A DNA stretch of 64,000 bases. Source: Streptomyces sp. NRRL S-31 (GTDB taxonomy: Bacteria > Actinomycetota > Actinomycetes > Streptomycetales > Streptomycetaceae). This document shows, piece after piece, positions 26,998-35,461 of the stretch (within the stretch, counting starts at the first letter, position 1; each line of letters opens with the position of its first letter). The position numbers and the translations under genes were made by a program. The notes beneath the pieces were generated by a model. That model did no database searches, was not told the origin of the DNA, and saw only the letters and a program-made list of their open reading frames with translations. The stretch spans positions 6,933-70,932 of the forward strand of contig NZ_JOCB01000086.1 of NCBI RefSeq assembly GCF_000718775.1, read 5' to 3'.

Positions 26998-29900
26998 GTG
27001 AAGTCGGTGTCCTCGACACCTCGAACCAACGACTCGGCCTCCCCCGCTCAGGAGACCCAGCTCCTCGCCTCTCCCGCAATCCTGGCGACCGTGCGCGACC
27101 ACAGCATCGGTCTGCTGCGGGCTGTCACCGCCGTGATGGAGGGGTACGCCGACCGCCCCGCCCTCGGTGAGCGGGCCCGCGAGCCGGTGACCGACCCGGC
27201 GACCGGCCGGACCGATCTGCGGCTACTGCCGCACTACACGACCGTCAGCTACACCGAGCTGTGGGAGCGGGCCGGAGCGGTCGCGGCCGAGTGGACGGCG
27301 GACGCAGAACATCCGGTGGGCGAAGGAGACTTCGTCGCCATCTACGGGTTCACCAGCGTCGACTACACGGTGCTCGACCTGGCCTGTCTGCGAGCCGGCG
27401 CGGTCTCGGTGCCGCTCCAGAACAGCTCCGCACTCGGCAAGTTGAAGCCGATCGTCGCCGAGTCCGAGCCGCGCGTCCTCGCCACCAGTATCGAATCCAT
27501 CGACAATGCCGTCGAGTTGGCCCTCTCCATGCCGTCGCGGCCACGCCTTGTCGTGTTCGACTTCCACCCGGAGGCCGACGAGGAGCGGGAACGGTTCGAG
27601 GCCGCCCGAAGGCGGCTCGCGGACGCCGGGGTCACGGCCGTCGAGGCGCTGGGCACCGTCGTCGCGCGCGGCCGGACCCTGCCGACGCCGGTCACGTCCG
27701 AGGCTGCGGAGGACAACCCGGCGCGGCTGCTGATCTACACCTCCGGTAGCACGGGCGCGCCCAAGGGCGCGATCTACACGGACAGCATGCTCCAGGGCCT
27801 GTGGGCGGGCTGGTTCGCGTCGAAGGACGACGCGTCGCCGGTCACCATGGGCTACTTGCCGATGAGCCACATCGCGGGGCGAGCGTTGCTGTACATGACG
27901 CTGGTCCGGGGCGGCACGACGTACTTCACAGGACTCAGCGACATGTCGACGCTGTTCGACGACATGCGCGAGGCCCGTCCGACCCAGCTGCTGCTGGTGC
28001 CGCGGATCTGCGACATGCTCTTCCAGGAGTACCAGAGCCGATCGGCGCGCAGGGCCGGGGAGTTCGCGGACCCCGACGCGCTCGACAAGGCCGTCAAGGC
28101 GGAGCTGCGGGAGGAGTTCGTCGGTGGCCGGGTGCGTGACGTCATCTGCGGCAGCGCGCCGATCGCGGCAGAGCTGAAGCGGTTCGTGGAGTCCTGCCTG
28201 GAGCTGTCACTGCGGGACGGCTTCGGCACGACCGAGACGGGCCCCATCCTGATGGACGGGCGGGTCATGCGGCCCCCGGTCATCGAGTACAAACTGGCCG
28301 ACGTACCCGAACTCGGCTACTCCACCTCGGACGTGCCGCATCCGCGCGGCGAACTCCTGCTCCGCACAGAGATGATCACCCCCGGCTACTACAAGCGGCC
28401 GGACGCGACAGCTTCGGTCTTCGACGCGGACGGCTTCTACCACACCGGCGACATCATGGCCGAGACCGGCCCGGACCAGTTGGTCTACCTCGACCGCCGC
28501 AACAACGTACTCAAACTGTCCCAGGGCGAGTTCGTCACCGTCTCTCAACTGGAGACCACCTTCGTCACCAGCCCCCTGATCCGGCAGATCTACGTCTACG
28601 GCAACAGCGAGCGCGCGTATCTCCTCGCGGTCATCGTCCCCACCGAGGACGCCCTCGCGCAGGCCGGCGGCGTGGAGGAGCTCAAGCCCCTGCTCGCCGC
28701 ATCCCTCCAAGAGACGGCCCGGCAGGCCGAGTTGGAGCCGTACGAGATCCCGCGCGACTTCCTCGTCGAGACCGAGCCGTTCAGCACGGCGAACGGACTG
28801 CTCTCGGACATCCGCAAGAACCTGCGCCCCAGCCTCAAGGACCGTTACGGCGATCAACTCGAGGCACTGTACGAAGAGTTGGCCAGCGGCCGGGAGGAGG
28901 CGCTGCGCGCGCTGCGTGCGGCGGGCCCCGATCAGCCGGTGTTCGAGGCGATCCGCGCGGCGGCGAGCGTGCAGCTCGGCTGCCCCGCCTCCGAGCTGCG
29001 CCCCACCGCACGCTTCACCGATCTCGGCGTCGACTCGCTGTCGGCGTTGTCCTTCTCACAACTGCTGCGGGACATTTTCGCCGTCGAGGTGCCGGTCGGG
29101 GTGCTGCTCAGCGCCGGCAACAACCTCCAGGCGGTCGCGGACCATATCGAGGCGGCCCGCACCGGCGCCGGGCGCCCATCGTCCGCGTCGGTGCACGGCG
29201 CGGACGCCGCCGAGGCGCGCGCGGACGAGCTGACGCTGGAGAAGTTCCTCGACGTCACGTCCCTGGGCAACGCCCGCCCCGCTTCCGGCGCCGCCCCGCA
29301 CACCGTGTTGCTGACCGGCGCCAACGGCTACCTCGGCCGGTTCATGTGCCTGGACTGGCTGGAGCGCCTGTCGGCGACCGGCGGCCGGCTGATCTGCGTG
29401 GTACGCGGCCGCGACGACGCCGACGCCCGCCGTCGACTGGACGCGGCATTCGACAGCGGCGACCAGCAACTTCTCTCCACATATCGAGAATTGGCGGACA
29501 GTCATCTCGAAGTGCTGGCCGGCGACATCAGCGAGGGGCGGCTCGGGCTCGACGAGGACACCTGGAATCGGCTCGCCGAGGACGTCGACGCCGTCTTCCA
29601 CCCCGCGGCGCTCGTCAACCACGTCCTGCCCTACGAACAGCTCTTCGGCCCGAACGTCGTCGGCACCGCCGAACTGATCCGGCTGGCCCTGACCGGCAAG
29701 GTCAAGCCGTTCACCTACCTCTCCACGGTCGGCGTGGCAGGCGGTCTCGATCCGGCCCGGCTCGACGAGAGCGCCGACATCCGCGAGGTGAGCACCGCCC
29801 GCGCGCTGACCGACGGCTACGCCTCCGGTTACGCCACCAGCAAATGGGCCGGCGAGGTACTGCTGCGCCGCGCGCACGAGGAGTACGGACTCCCCGTCAC

Positions 29901-30486
29901 CGTCCTGCGCTCCGACATGATCCTGGCCCACCGCCGGCACGCGGGCCAGTTGAACGTCCCCGACATGTTCACGCGGCTGCTGTTCAGCATCCTGGTCACG
30001 GGGATCGCACCGGCGTCGTTCTACCGCCCCGATGCCGACGGCGAGAGGGCGCGGGCCCACTACGACGGGCTGCCGGGTGACTTCGTCGCCGAGGCCGTCA
30101 ACGCGCTCGGCAGCGCCGGCATCACCGGCTACCGGACGTACAACGTGGTCAACCCGCACGACGACGGTGTCTCGCTGGACACCTTCGTTGACTGGCTCAT
30201 CGCCGCCGGGCACCCGGTCAGTCGTATAGCCGACTACGACGAGTGGTTCGCCCGCTTCGAGACCGCCCTGCGTGCCCTGCCGGAGGCACGACGGCAGTAC
30301 TCGCTGCTGCCGTTGCTGCACACCGTCCGCCGACCCGACGAGCCGTTGAACGGTTCGGCGATCCCGGCGGTGCGGTTCACGGAGGCGGTGCGGAAAGCAG
30401 GGCTCGCGGATGAAGAAATCCCGCATGTGGAAGCGGAGTTGATCGAAAAGTACGCGGCGGACCTGCGGTTGCTCGAACTGATCTGA
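26998..30486 (+). CDS. car: Carboxylic acid reductase (CAR), adenylation-thiolation-reductase
   Basis: This 1162-residue enzyme reduces a carboxylic acid to an aldehyde using ATP and NADPH. The A domain has the P-loop YTSGSTGAPKGAIYT (about residue 248), GFGTTETG and YHTGDIMAE. The carrier domain carries LGVDSLSALSF with the Ser for phosphopantetheine (near 680). The reductase domain starts at VLLTGANGYLGRF (about 770) and has YATSKWAGE with the catalytic Tyr and Lys. The length matches Mycobacterium/Nocardia CARs. The GTG at 26998 is used; a second GTG lies nine bases later. It needs a phosphopantetheinyl transferase encoded elsewhere. Confidence 0.93.
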   Translation: MKSVSSTPRTNDSASPAQETQLLASPAILATVRDHSIGLLRAVTAVMEGYADRPALGERAREPVTDPATGRTDLRLLPHYTTVSYTELWERAGAVAAEWTADAEHPVGEGDFVAIYGFTSVDYTVLDLACLRAGAVSVPLQNSSALGKLKPIVAESEPRVLATSIESIDNAVELALSMPSRPRLVVFDFHPEADEERERFEAARRRLADAGVTAVEALGTVVARGRTLPTPVTSEAAEDNPARLLIYTSGSTGAPKGAIYTDSMLQGLWAGWFASKDDASPVTMGYLPMSHIAGRALLYMTLVRGGTTYFTGLSDMSTLFDDMREARPTQLLLVPRICDMLFQEYQSRSARRAGEFADPDALDKAVKAELREEFVGGRVRDVICGSAPIAAELKRFVESCLELSLRDGFGTTETGPILMDGRVMRPPVIEYKLADVPELGYSTSDVPHPRGELLLRTEMITPGYYKRPDATASVFDADGFYHTGDIMAETGPDQLVYLDRRNNVLKLSQGEFVTVSQLETTFVTSPLIRQIYVYGNSERAYLLAVIVPTEDALAQAGGVEELKPLLAASLQETARQAELEPYEIPRDFLVETEPFSTANGLLSDIRKNLRPSLKDRYGDQLEALYEELASGREEALRALRAAGPDQPVFEAIRAAASVQLGCPASELRPTARFTDLGVDSLSALSFSQLLRDIFAVEVPVGVLLSAGNNLQAVADHIEAARTGAGRPSSASVHGADAAEARADELTLEKFLDVTSLGNARPASGAAPHTVLLTGANGYLGRFMCLDWLERLSATGGRLICVVRGRDDADARRRLDAAFDSGDQQLLSTYRELADSHLEVLAGDISEGRLGLDEDTWNRLAEDVDAVFHPAALVNHVLPYEQLFGPNVVGTAELIRLALTGKVKPFTYLSTVGVAGGLDPARLDESADIREVSTARALTDGYASGYATSKWAGEVLLRRAHEEYGLPVTVLRSDMILAHRRHAGQLNVPDMFTRLLFSILVTGIAPASFYRPDADGERARAHYDGLPGDFVAEAVNALGSAGITGYRTYNVVNPHDDGVSLDTFVDWLIAAGHPVSRIADYDEWFARFETALRALPEARRQYSLLPLLHTVRRPDEPLNGSAIPAVRFTEAVRKAGLADEEIPHVEAELIEKYAADLRLLELI

Positions 30487-30564
30487 CACGTGCGGGGGAT
30501 AGCCGGCGCAGACCTCTGCTTTTAGTACTGCAACGGTGCTTGCTGTGGCTGATGGCCAGGTCAG
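30487..30564. other. Intergenic
   Basis: No gene or clear terminator is seen after the reductase stop. Confidence 0.4.
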
Positions 30565-30745
30565 GGGCTGTGTCCGCGTCGTTTGTAGTGGCTGGTGCGG
30601 GCCTGGTGTTGTCGTCGGGCGGCGCCAGGTGGACCAGTGCAGGATGTGTTCGACGGGTGTGGGTCGGCGGTCGGTGAGGCGGGTGATCAGCCGTCGTGTT
30701 TCGGCGAGGCTGAGGTGGATGAGCTGGGAGGATCCGTTTCTGCTT
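30565..30745 (-). mobile_element. Transposase C-terminal remnant (IS701-like)
   Basis: The minus frame reads LIHLSLAETRRLITRLTDRR, then VEHILHWSTWRR. After a frame change the end reads QHQARTSHYKRRG. This is the well-known C-terminal tail (LTLxEIRRL...HxLxWSxWRRRHQxxARxxHYxRR) of actinobacterial IS transposases. The rest is absent. Confidence 0.75.
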
Positions 30746-30850
30746 TGTCCGTGTCCAGCTGGCGGGCTCGCAGGACGGGGAGCCTGACCCCGGATCTTGG
30801 ACACCAGAGACACTTGGATCTTGAGGATCTGAGGACTGGAGTCCTTACTG

Positions 30851-31162
30851 ATGGCGATGAAGCACTACCCGGCCGAGTTCAAGGCGGACGCGGTCGCGTT
30901 GTACCGGTCCCGGCCCGGGGCGACGATCAAGTCGGTCGCCGCGGACCTGGGCGTGAACACCGAGACACTGCGGAACTGGATACGTGCGGCCGACGGCCGG
31001 CGCACGGGCGGCCACACCGCGCCGCGCCCGGCCGCGCCGGTGGCGGCCGAGGGGATGGAGGCCGAGCTCGTCGCCCTGCGCAGGCGGGTGCGTGAGCTGG
31101 AAGAAGAGCGCGACATCCTGCAGAAGGCGGCGAAGTATTTCGCCGGGGCGACGCGCTGGTGA
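30851..31162 (+). CDS. IS3-family transposase OrfA
   Basis: This is a 103-residue DNA-binding subunit. The HTH AVALYRSRPGATIKSVAADLGVNTETLRNWI is followed by a leucine-zipper-like helix (LVALRRRVRELEEERDILQK AAKYF). The stop overlaps the GTG start of OrfB (GTGA), which fits either translational coupling or the programmed frameshift used by IS3 elements. Confidence 0.9.
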   Translation: MAMKHYPAEFKADAVALYRSRPGATIKSVAADLGVNTETLRNWIRAADGRRTGGHTAPRPAAPVAAEGMEAELVALRRRVRELEEERDILQKAAKYFAGATRW

Positions 31163-31590
31163 ACCGCTTCCAGTGTGTCGCCGACCTGCGCGCCGAGCAC
31201 GGCGTGAAGCGGTTGTGCCAGGTCCTCGGGATCGCCCGATCGAGTTTCTACTACTGGCAGGCCACCGTGCTGACCAGGGCCGCCCGGCAGGCGGCCGACG
31301 AGAAGTTGACCACCAGGATCGCCGCCGTCCACGCCGCCTCGGACGGCACCTACGGCGTCCCCAGGATCACCGCCGAGCTCCGCGAGACCGGCGGCGAGTC
31401 TGTGAACCACAAGAAGGTCGCCCGGCTGATGAAGACCGCCGGCATCGCCGGGTTCCGGCTGCGCAGGAAGCACCGCACCACCGTCGCGGACCCGGCCACG
31501 GCGAAAGCCCCTGACCTGATCGGCCGGGACTTCACCGCCACCGAGGTGAACACCAAGTACGTCGGGGACATCACCTATCTGCCGGTCGGC
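31159..31590 (+). pseudogene. IS3-family OrfB, truncated
   Basis: The N-terminal HTH_21 region (LRAEHGVKRLCQVLGIARSSFYYW) and the start of the integrase core (NTKYVGDITYLPVGGG, first Asp of DDE) are present. From about 31590 the frame runs into unrelated MarR-gene sequence, so the remaining Asp and Glu are lost. Transposase activity is not expected. Confidence 0.85.
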
Positions 31591-31661
31591 GGCGGAACGC
31601 AAACCCCGAAGACCTCTCAGGCGAGGGCACCCCGACCCTCGGCGCTGAGCTGCGGGTCGCG

Positions 31662-32042
31662 GTGGCCAGGGTCTACAGCCGCTTCCGCTCCGAACGCGGC
31701 GACGGCGAGGTGGCCGAGGCGGCCGTCATCGTGCTCACCGCGCTCTACAACCGCGGCCCGCAGAGCCTGACCGAACTCAGCCGGCGCGCCCGCGTGACAC
31801 CAAGCTCCATGAGTCAGACCGTCAACCGGCTCGTCTCCGGCGGACACGCGACGCGGCACAAGGACCCGGAGGACGGGCGTCGCGTCCTCTTCTGTCTCAC
31901 CCCGTCCGGTACCGAAGTCGCTCGCGAAGCACTGGCAGTACGCCAGGGCTGGCTGGAGGGGAAGCTTGCTCAACTCTCCGAAGAGGAGCGACTGACGCTC
32001 CTACGGGCTTCCCGAATCATGCGCCGACTCGCCGACTCCTGA
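31662..32042 (+). CDS. MarR-family regulator, 5' end altered by IS deletion
   Basis: This is a winged-helix protein. From a GTG at 31662 it has 126 residues: VARVYSRFRSERGDGEV, HTH LTELSRRARVTPSSMSQTVNRLV, then the wing DPEDGRRVLFCLTPSG. In the same frame the preceding 15-20 codons (PTLGAELRVA) also look like genuine MarR sequence, but no start codon of their own is left before the IS junction at about 31590. The gene has thus lost its native start and promoter, and uses an internal start or none. Confidence 0.7.
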   Translation: MARVYSRFRSERGDGEVAEAAVIVLTALYNRGPQSLTELSRRARVTPSSMSQTVNRLVSGGHATRHKDPEDGRRVLFCLTPSGTEVAREALAVRQGWLEGKLAQLSEEERLTLLRASRIMRRLADS

Positions 32043-32287
32043 GAACCCAATTCCCAGGCGGAGCACCAGAACGTCACGTGGCACGCTGTCAACAACGTTG
32101 GTGGTCAATACACCTGGGCAGCGATCTCCGCGTCCCTCGCGGACTGCGCGACCGCCTCGGGTCGCTCGGAATGCTCCGCGGTCTTGATCCGCTGCCGCAG
32201 CGTCTCGTGGTTCACGCCGAGTTCGGCCGACGATGCTGCGGCAGGGGACGACCGACGCGGGACTCGCGACAGCTGCCGGGGCAAGGC
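32043..32287. other. Intergenic, nothing recognised
   Basis: No gene, hairpin or family motif is seen between the MarR-like stop and the peptidase stop. Confidence 0.4.
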
Positions 32288-32935
32288 TCAGGAGACGACG
32301 CGTGTCCCCGCGTCGTCCACCACGATCGCCTCACCGTCGCGCAGCGCGACGAAGGGGATGTGGTGGTCGATGAAGTACGTGACAGTGTGGTCGATCTCCG
32401 CCGACTCCGGGTGGTCGGAGCGGTAGTGCGGGGCGATGGCGTAGGGCAGCACACCCAGCCCGTCCCACGGCGTCGGAGTGTCGGGGTATCCGTCCGGAAC
32501 GAACGCCGGGTCATCGACGTGGCCCTCGATGCCCCGCAGGGTGGGACCCAGCAGACAGATGCCGGCGCTGTAGCCGGAGTACACGAACGCGTCCTCGGCG
32601 AGCAGTTCCGGCAGCACCCGGTCCGCGCCGCTCGCGGCGAGGGCGCGGCCCAGCACGAACACGCTGCCGCCACGGACGTACAGCACGTCGAAGCCGCTGA
32701 GCGTCTCCCGCAGTCCGTCGGGCCGGCCGAACCACTGGCGCAGGTCGATCTCCTCGGGTTCGAGTCCGAGATCCGCCAGCTCCCGCATCTCGAACTCGAG
32801 CGACGCGGCGCGCCGTTCGGGAGTGCGGAAGTCGTAGGCGTTGAGGATGACTCCGGCGCGCTTGCCGCCCTGGGCCAGGCGTGTCAACTCGGTCCGACGC
32901 GGTCCGAGACCGACGGACGACAGATACAGCCGCAT
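32288..32935 (-). CDS. Peptidase E-like (family S51) protein
   Basis: This 215-residue protein has the class I glutamine-amidotransferase-like fold. The nucleophile Ser lies in VYSGYSAGICLLGP, the usual GxSAG elbow of S51 aspartyl dipeptidases and cyanophycinases. FDVLYVRGGSVFVL is the preceding GG loop and APHYRSDHP gives a His. The ATG giving MRLYLSSVG is preferred. It starts 10 bases after the TyrRS-like gene stop on the same strand, so it probably belongs to the cluster, maybe releasing a product or giving self-protection. Confidence 0.8.
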   Translation of the reverse strand: MRLYLSSVGLGPRRTELTRLAQGGKRAGVILNAYDFRTPERRAASLEFEMRELADLGLEPEEIDLRQWFGRPDGLRETLSGFDVLYVRGGSVFVLGRALAASGADRVLPELLAEDAFVYSGYSAGICLLGPTLRGIEGHVDDPAFVPDGYPDTPTPWDGLGVLPYAIAPHYRSDHPESAEIDHTVTYFIDHHIPFVALRDGEAIVVDDAGTRVVS

Positions 32936-32945
32936 GTTCGAGACG

Positions 32946-34004
32946 CTAGCAGAAGGCACTGATGTTGTCCTCCGTCGCGTCGCGATGCGCCTCCCAGGCG
33001 TGCAGCGCCGCCTCGGGTCCGTGCAGTGCCGCGGTGATGTCGGCGGCGGCCAGGGCGCGCAGTGCCACCGGAGTCAGCCGGTGAGCGGCCACGTCGATCT
33101 CGGCGTCCCGCCACTCCGTCAGCGCCCGCAGATAGGACGGGACGAGACGGTGAGGGAGAGCGGAGAGGAGGGCGAAGACCTCGTGCGGCGGGGCCGACAG
33201 CGGCACGTGGTTGCCTCGGGACGCACTCATCAGTGTCTCGCCGTCGATGCCGTGGATCAGGGGTGTGGCCAGCGTGATCTCGGGCTCGGTTCCCTCGGCC
33301 GCCATCACGTGCCGGCACACGGCCATGGCGTCGGTCAGGTAGGTGCCGCCGACCTCGACATCGGCCCCGATCTCCATCGAGTCGATCGTCTTGGCCACCG
33401 CGTACAGCAGCTGCGCGACGGTCGTCGGTGCCGCGTCACGCCACAGCGATGTCGGAACCTGGGACGTCAGGGCCAGCAGGCGTGGCAGCGGCACGTGGGC
33501 GAGCCAGTCCGCGTTGTGGCGCACCCGCACGGCGTCGAAGTCGACGAACGGAGCCACCTGCGCGCGGTAGGCGGCGAAGTTCCCGAGGAGTTCGTCGTCG
33601 GTGGCCCGTGAAGCGTGCGTCACTCCTCCGGACGCGTCACCGACCTTCGCCGTCACCGTCCCGAGGACGAAGACCACCTGGTGCCCCATGCGGCGCAGCC
33701 GGTCCAGCACCAGCAGCGGCACCGTGTTGCCGAGGTGGAAGTCCCTGCCGAACGGTTCCACCGTGAACTTGGCGACGAGCGGCCTGCCGGTGGCCGCGGC
33801 GTCGGTGATCCGCGCGGCCAGTGCAGCGGGGGAGGGTTCCAGCGCTGCCGTGCGCTCGGCCAGCAGCGCCGCCTGTGCCTCGGGCGCCAGGTCCGAGAGA
33901 TCCAGACCGCGGCGCTCCGTGGTCACGGCCAACACGTCCCGAATGTCCCCGCCGCCTCGCAGCAGGGCGAGCACGCGGGCCATGGACCGGTCCAGTTCCG
34001 GCAT
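32946..34004 (-). CDS. Tyrosyl-tRNA-synthetase-like enzyme (biosynthetic paralogue)
   Basis: This 352-residue class I aaRS-fold protein shows the HIGH-type signature as HLGN in FTVEPFGRDFHLGNTVPLLV, followed by GHQVVFVLGTVTAKVGDASG as in TyrRS. The loop that should be KMSKS reads LMSAS within GIDGETLMSASRGNHVPLSA, so both lysines are replaced. The C-terminal S4-type RNA-binding domain of bacterial TyrRS is absent. GGAGGGG precedes the ATG. It is probably an amino-acid adenylating or ligating enzyme for the cluster rather than a housekeeping synthetase. A StrR-type box lies 56-84 bases before the start. Confidence 0.82.
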   Translation of the reverse strand: MPELDRSMARVLALLRGGGDIRDVLAVTTERRGLDLSDLAPEAQAALLAERTAALEPSPAALAARITDAAATGRPLVAKFTVEPFGRDFHLGNTVPLLVLDRLRRMGHQVVFVLGTVTAKVGDASGGVTHASRATDDELLGNFAAYRAQVAPFVDFDAVRVRHNADWLAHVPLPRLLALTSQVPTSLWRDAAPTTVAQLLYAVAKTIDSMEIGADVEVGGTYLTDAMAVCRHVMAAEGTEPEITLATPLIHGIDGETLMSASRGNHVPLSAPPHEVFALLSALPHRLVPSYLRALTEWRDAEIDVAAHRLTPVALRALAAADITAALHGPEAALHAWEAHRDATEDNISAFC

Positions 34005-34059
34005 CGTCCCCTCCGTTCGTCGGCCGGATCCAAGCACCCGTGGCGCGTTGGCGGCATCC

Positions 34060-34088
34060 GTTCGACCGCACCCCGGACGCACTCGAAC
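34060..34088. promoter_or_regulatory. StrR-type binding site 1
   Basis: GTTCGACCG, an 11-base spacer, then CACTCGAAC. This fits the StrR/NovG consensus GTTCRACTG-N11-CRGTYGAAC with two mismatches and exact spacing. It lies between the TyrRS-like gene and the divergent regulator gene. Confidence 0.75.
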
Positions 34089-34179
34089 AGCGGGCCCACT
34101 GGGGCCGTCGCCACCGTGGACACCGCCGGACCGGTCCCGCAATAGTGGGCCGCGCCCGGTCGATACCCCATCCATACCG

Positions 34180-34241
34180 GGCTATCCGTGCGTGATAGCG
34201 GCCATAAAGCCGTGTGATGGCCCCCGTGGCTAGCTTTCCTT
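34180..34241 (+). promoter_or_regulatory. Promoter copy A with CTATCC/GATAG dyad
   Basis: GCTATC (34181-34186) and GATAGC (34194-34199) form a dyad. GCTAGCTTTCC begins 48 bases after the dyad start and could hold the -10 region. The dyad and its distance to GCTAG match the promoter of the small peptide gene at 58138-58198 without gaps. It reads toward the StrR-family gene and leaves a leader of about 150 bases. Confidence 0.6.
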
Positions 34242-34398
34242 CCGGGTAGGCGGGGAGCGGCGCAGCCGGATTCGACGGCTCCGATCGGCTCACGTGTACC
34301 CAATACGTCATGTGGGACGCCGCGTTCACGTCACCGATCCCCTCCGGTCCGGCAGATCAGGACCGCGGCCGTGACGCGGCTCCGCCGGAAGGAGCACA

Positions 34399-35415
34399 GT
34401 GTTGAAGAAGGACGCCGTCATGTTCGCGGGAATGGCTCCGGAGCGCGAGGAAGAATTCGTCGGCAATTTCGCCATGCGTCTGTCCTCCGTACAGGTCATA
34501 CCCCTCTCGTGGCTCGAACCGGCGGATTCACCACGGCTCGAAGGCGAGTCGGTGGACCACATCAAGATCCTGTCCCAGTCGAACACCGGATTCCCGCCCA
34601 TCATCGTCCAGCGGTCGACGATGCGTGTGATCGACGGAATGCACCGGGTGAGCGCGGCGCGGGCCCGCGGTGACAGCGAGATCGCGGCCCAGTTCTTCGA
34701 GGGGGACACGGCCAACGCGTTCGTGCTGGCGGTGCAGGCGAACATCGCGCACGGGCTGCCACTGTCGCTGGGCGACCGCACGAAGGCGGCGGAGCGCATC
34801 ATCACCAGTCATCCGCAGTGGTCGGACCGGGTGATCAGCTCGGCGACCGGGCTGTCGGCGAGGTCGGTGAGCGCCGTGCGCAGGCGCGTGTCGGACTTGG
34901 TGGCGCAGCCGTCGGTCCGTATCGGGCGCGACGGGCGGGTCCGCCCGATCAACGCGTCGTTCGGGCGCCGGCTCATCGGCGAGCTGCTCCGGCAGCGGCC
35001 GGACGCCTCGCTGCGTGAGATCGCCAGAGCCGCGGGCGTGGCCCCGTCCACCGTCTTGAAGGTGCGCAAGCGGATCGAGGCGGAGGAAGGCCGGACCGAG
35101 ACGGAGGAAAGCCGGGCCGGGGCACCCCGCCCGGCCTCGCGGACATCGCCCGCGCCGAACCCTGCGCCCGCACCCACCCCTGCTGTCGGCCCCGACAGCG
35201 AAGCCGCGCTGCGGAAACTGCGCAAGGACCCCTCTCTGCGGCTGAACGAGGCCGGCCGTACCTTGCTGCACTGGCTGAGCGCCCGCCCCCACGGAGAAGC
35301 CGGGGAACACGCCGTTTCCTGTATTCCAGACTATCAGGTGGAAACGGTCATGCAGTTGGCGATGATGAATGCACGGGCCTGGCAGCGATTCGCCGAACAG
35401 CTCAAGGAACGCTGA
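34399..35415 (+). CDS. StrR-family (ParB-like) pathway activator
   Basis: This is a 338-residue DNA-binding activator of the StrR/NovG/Bbr/TeiR group. The ParB-like N-terminal domain shows VIPLSWLEPADSPRL, FPPIIVQRSTMRVIDGMHRV and FVLAVQANIAHGLPLSLGDR, all hallmarks of the group. The central HTH is SDRVISSATGLSARSVSAVR, and a second HTH-like segment is LREIARAAGVAPSTVLKVRKR. A Pro-rich linker precedes the C-terminal domain. The GTG start follows GGAAGGAG. It is the likely cluster-situated activator binding the three StrR-type boxes. Confidence 0.93.
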   Translation: MLKKDAVMFAGMAPEREEEFVGNFAMRLSSVQVIPLSWLEPADSPRLEGESVDHIKILSQSNTGFPPIIVQRSTMRVIDGMHRVSAARARGDSEIAAQFFEGDTANAFVLAVQANIAHGLPLSLGDRTKAAERIITSHPQWSDRVISSATGLSARSVSAVRRRVSDLVAQPSVRIGRDGRVRPINASFGRRLIGELLRQRPDASLREIARAAGVAPSTVLKVRKRIEAEEGRTETEESRAGAPRPASRTSPAPNPAPAPTPAVGPDSEAALRKLRKDPSLRLNEAGRTLLHWLSARPHGEAGEHAVSCIPDYQVETVMQLAMMNARAWQRFAEQLKER

Positions 35416-35461
35416 TGTTCTGGCGCACTCTAACCCTCAATCAGCCTACGGTGGGGGAAAC

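Larger units (their letters stand above)
30780..31590 (+). mobile_element. IS3-family element, 3' end deleted
   Basis: The left flank (about 30783-30850) includes GACCCCGGATCTTGGACACC, as in the end sequence of IS3-group elements. OrfA is intact. OrfB is open but stops being IS-like after the TYLPVGGG segment at about 31590, just past the first catalytic Asp region. No right inverted repeat is found. The element is therefore a truncated, non-autonomous copy. Confidence 0.8.

Noticed and set aside
29056..30813. Long open frame on the minus strand opposite the carboxylic acid reductase
   Set aside because: It is a GC-driven shadow of the reductase gene with no domain. Only its first part (30565-30745) has real transposase-tail sequence, listed separately.
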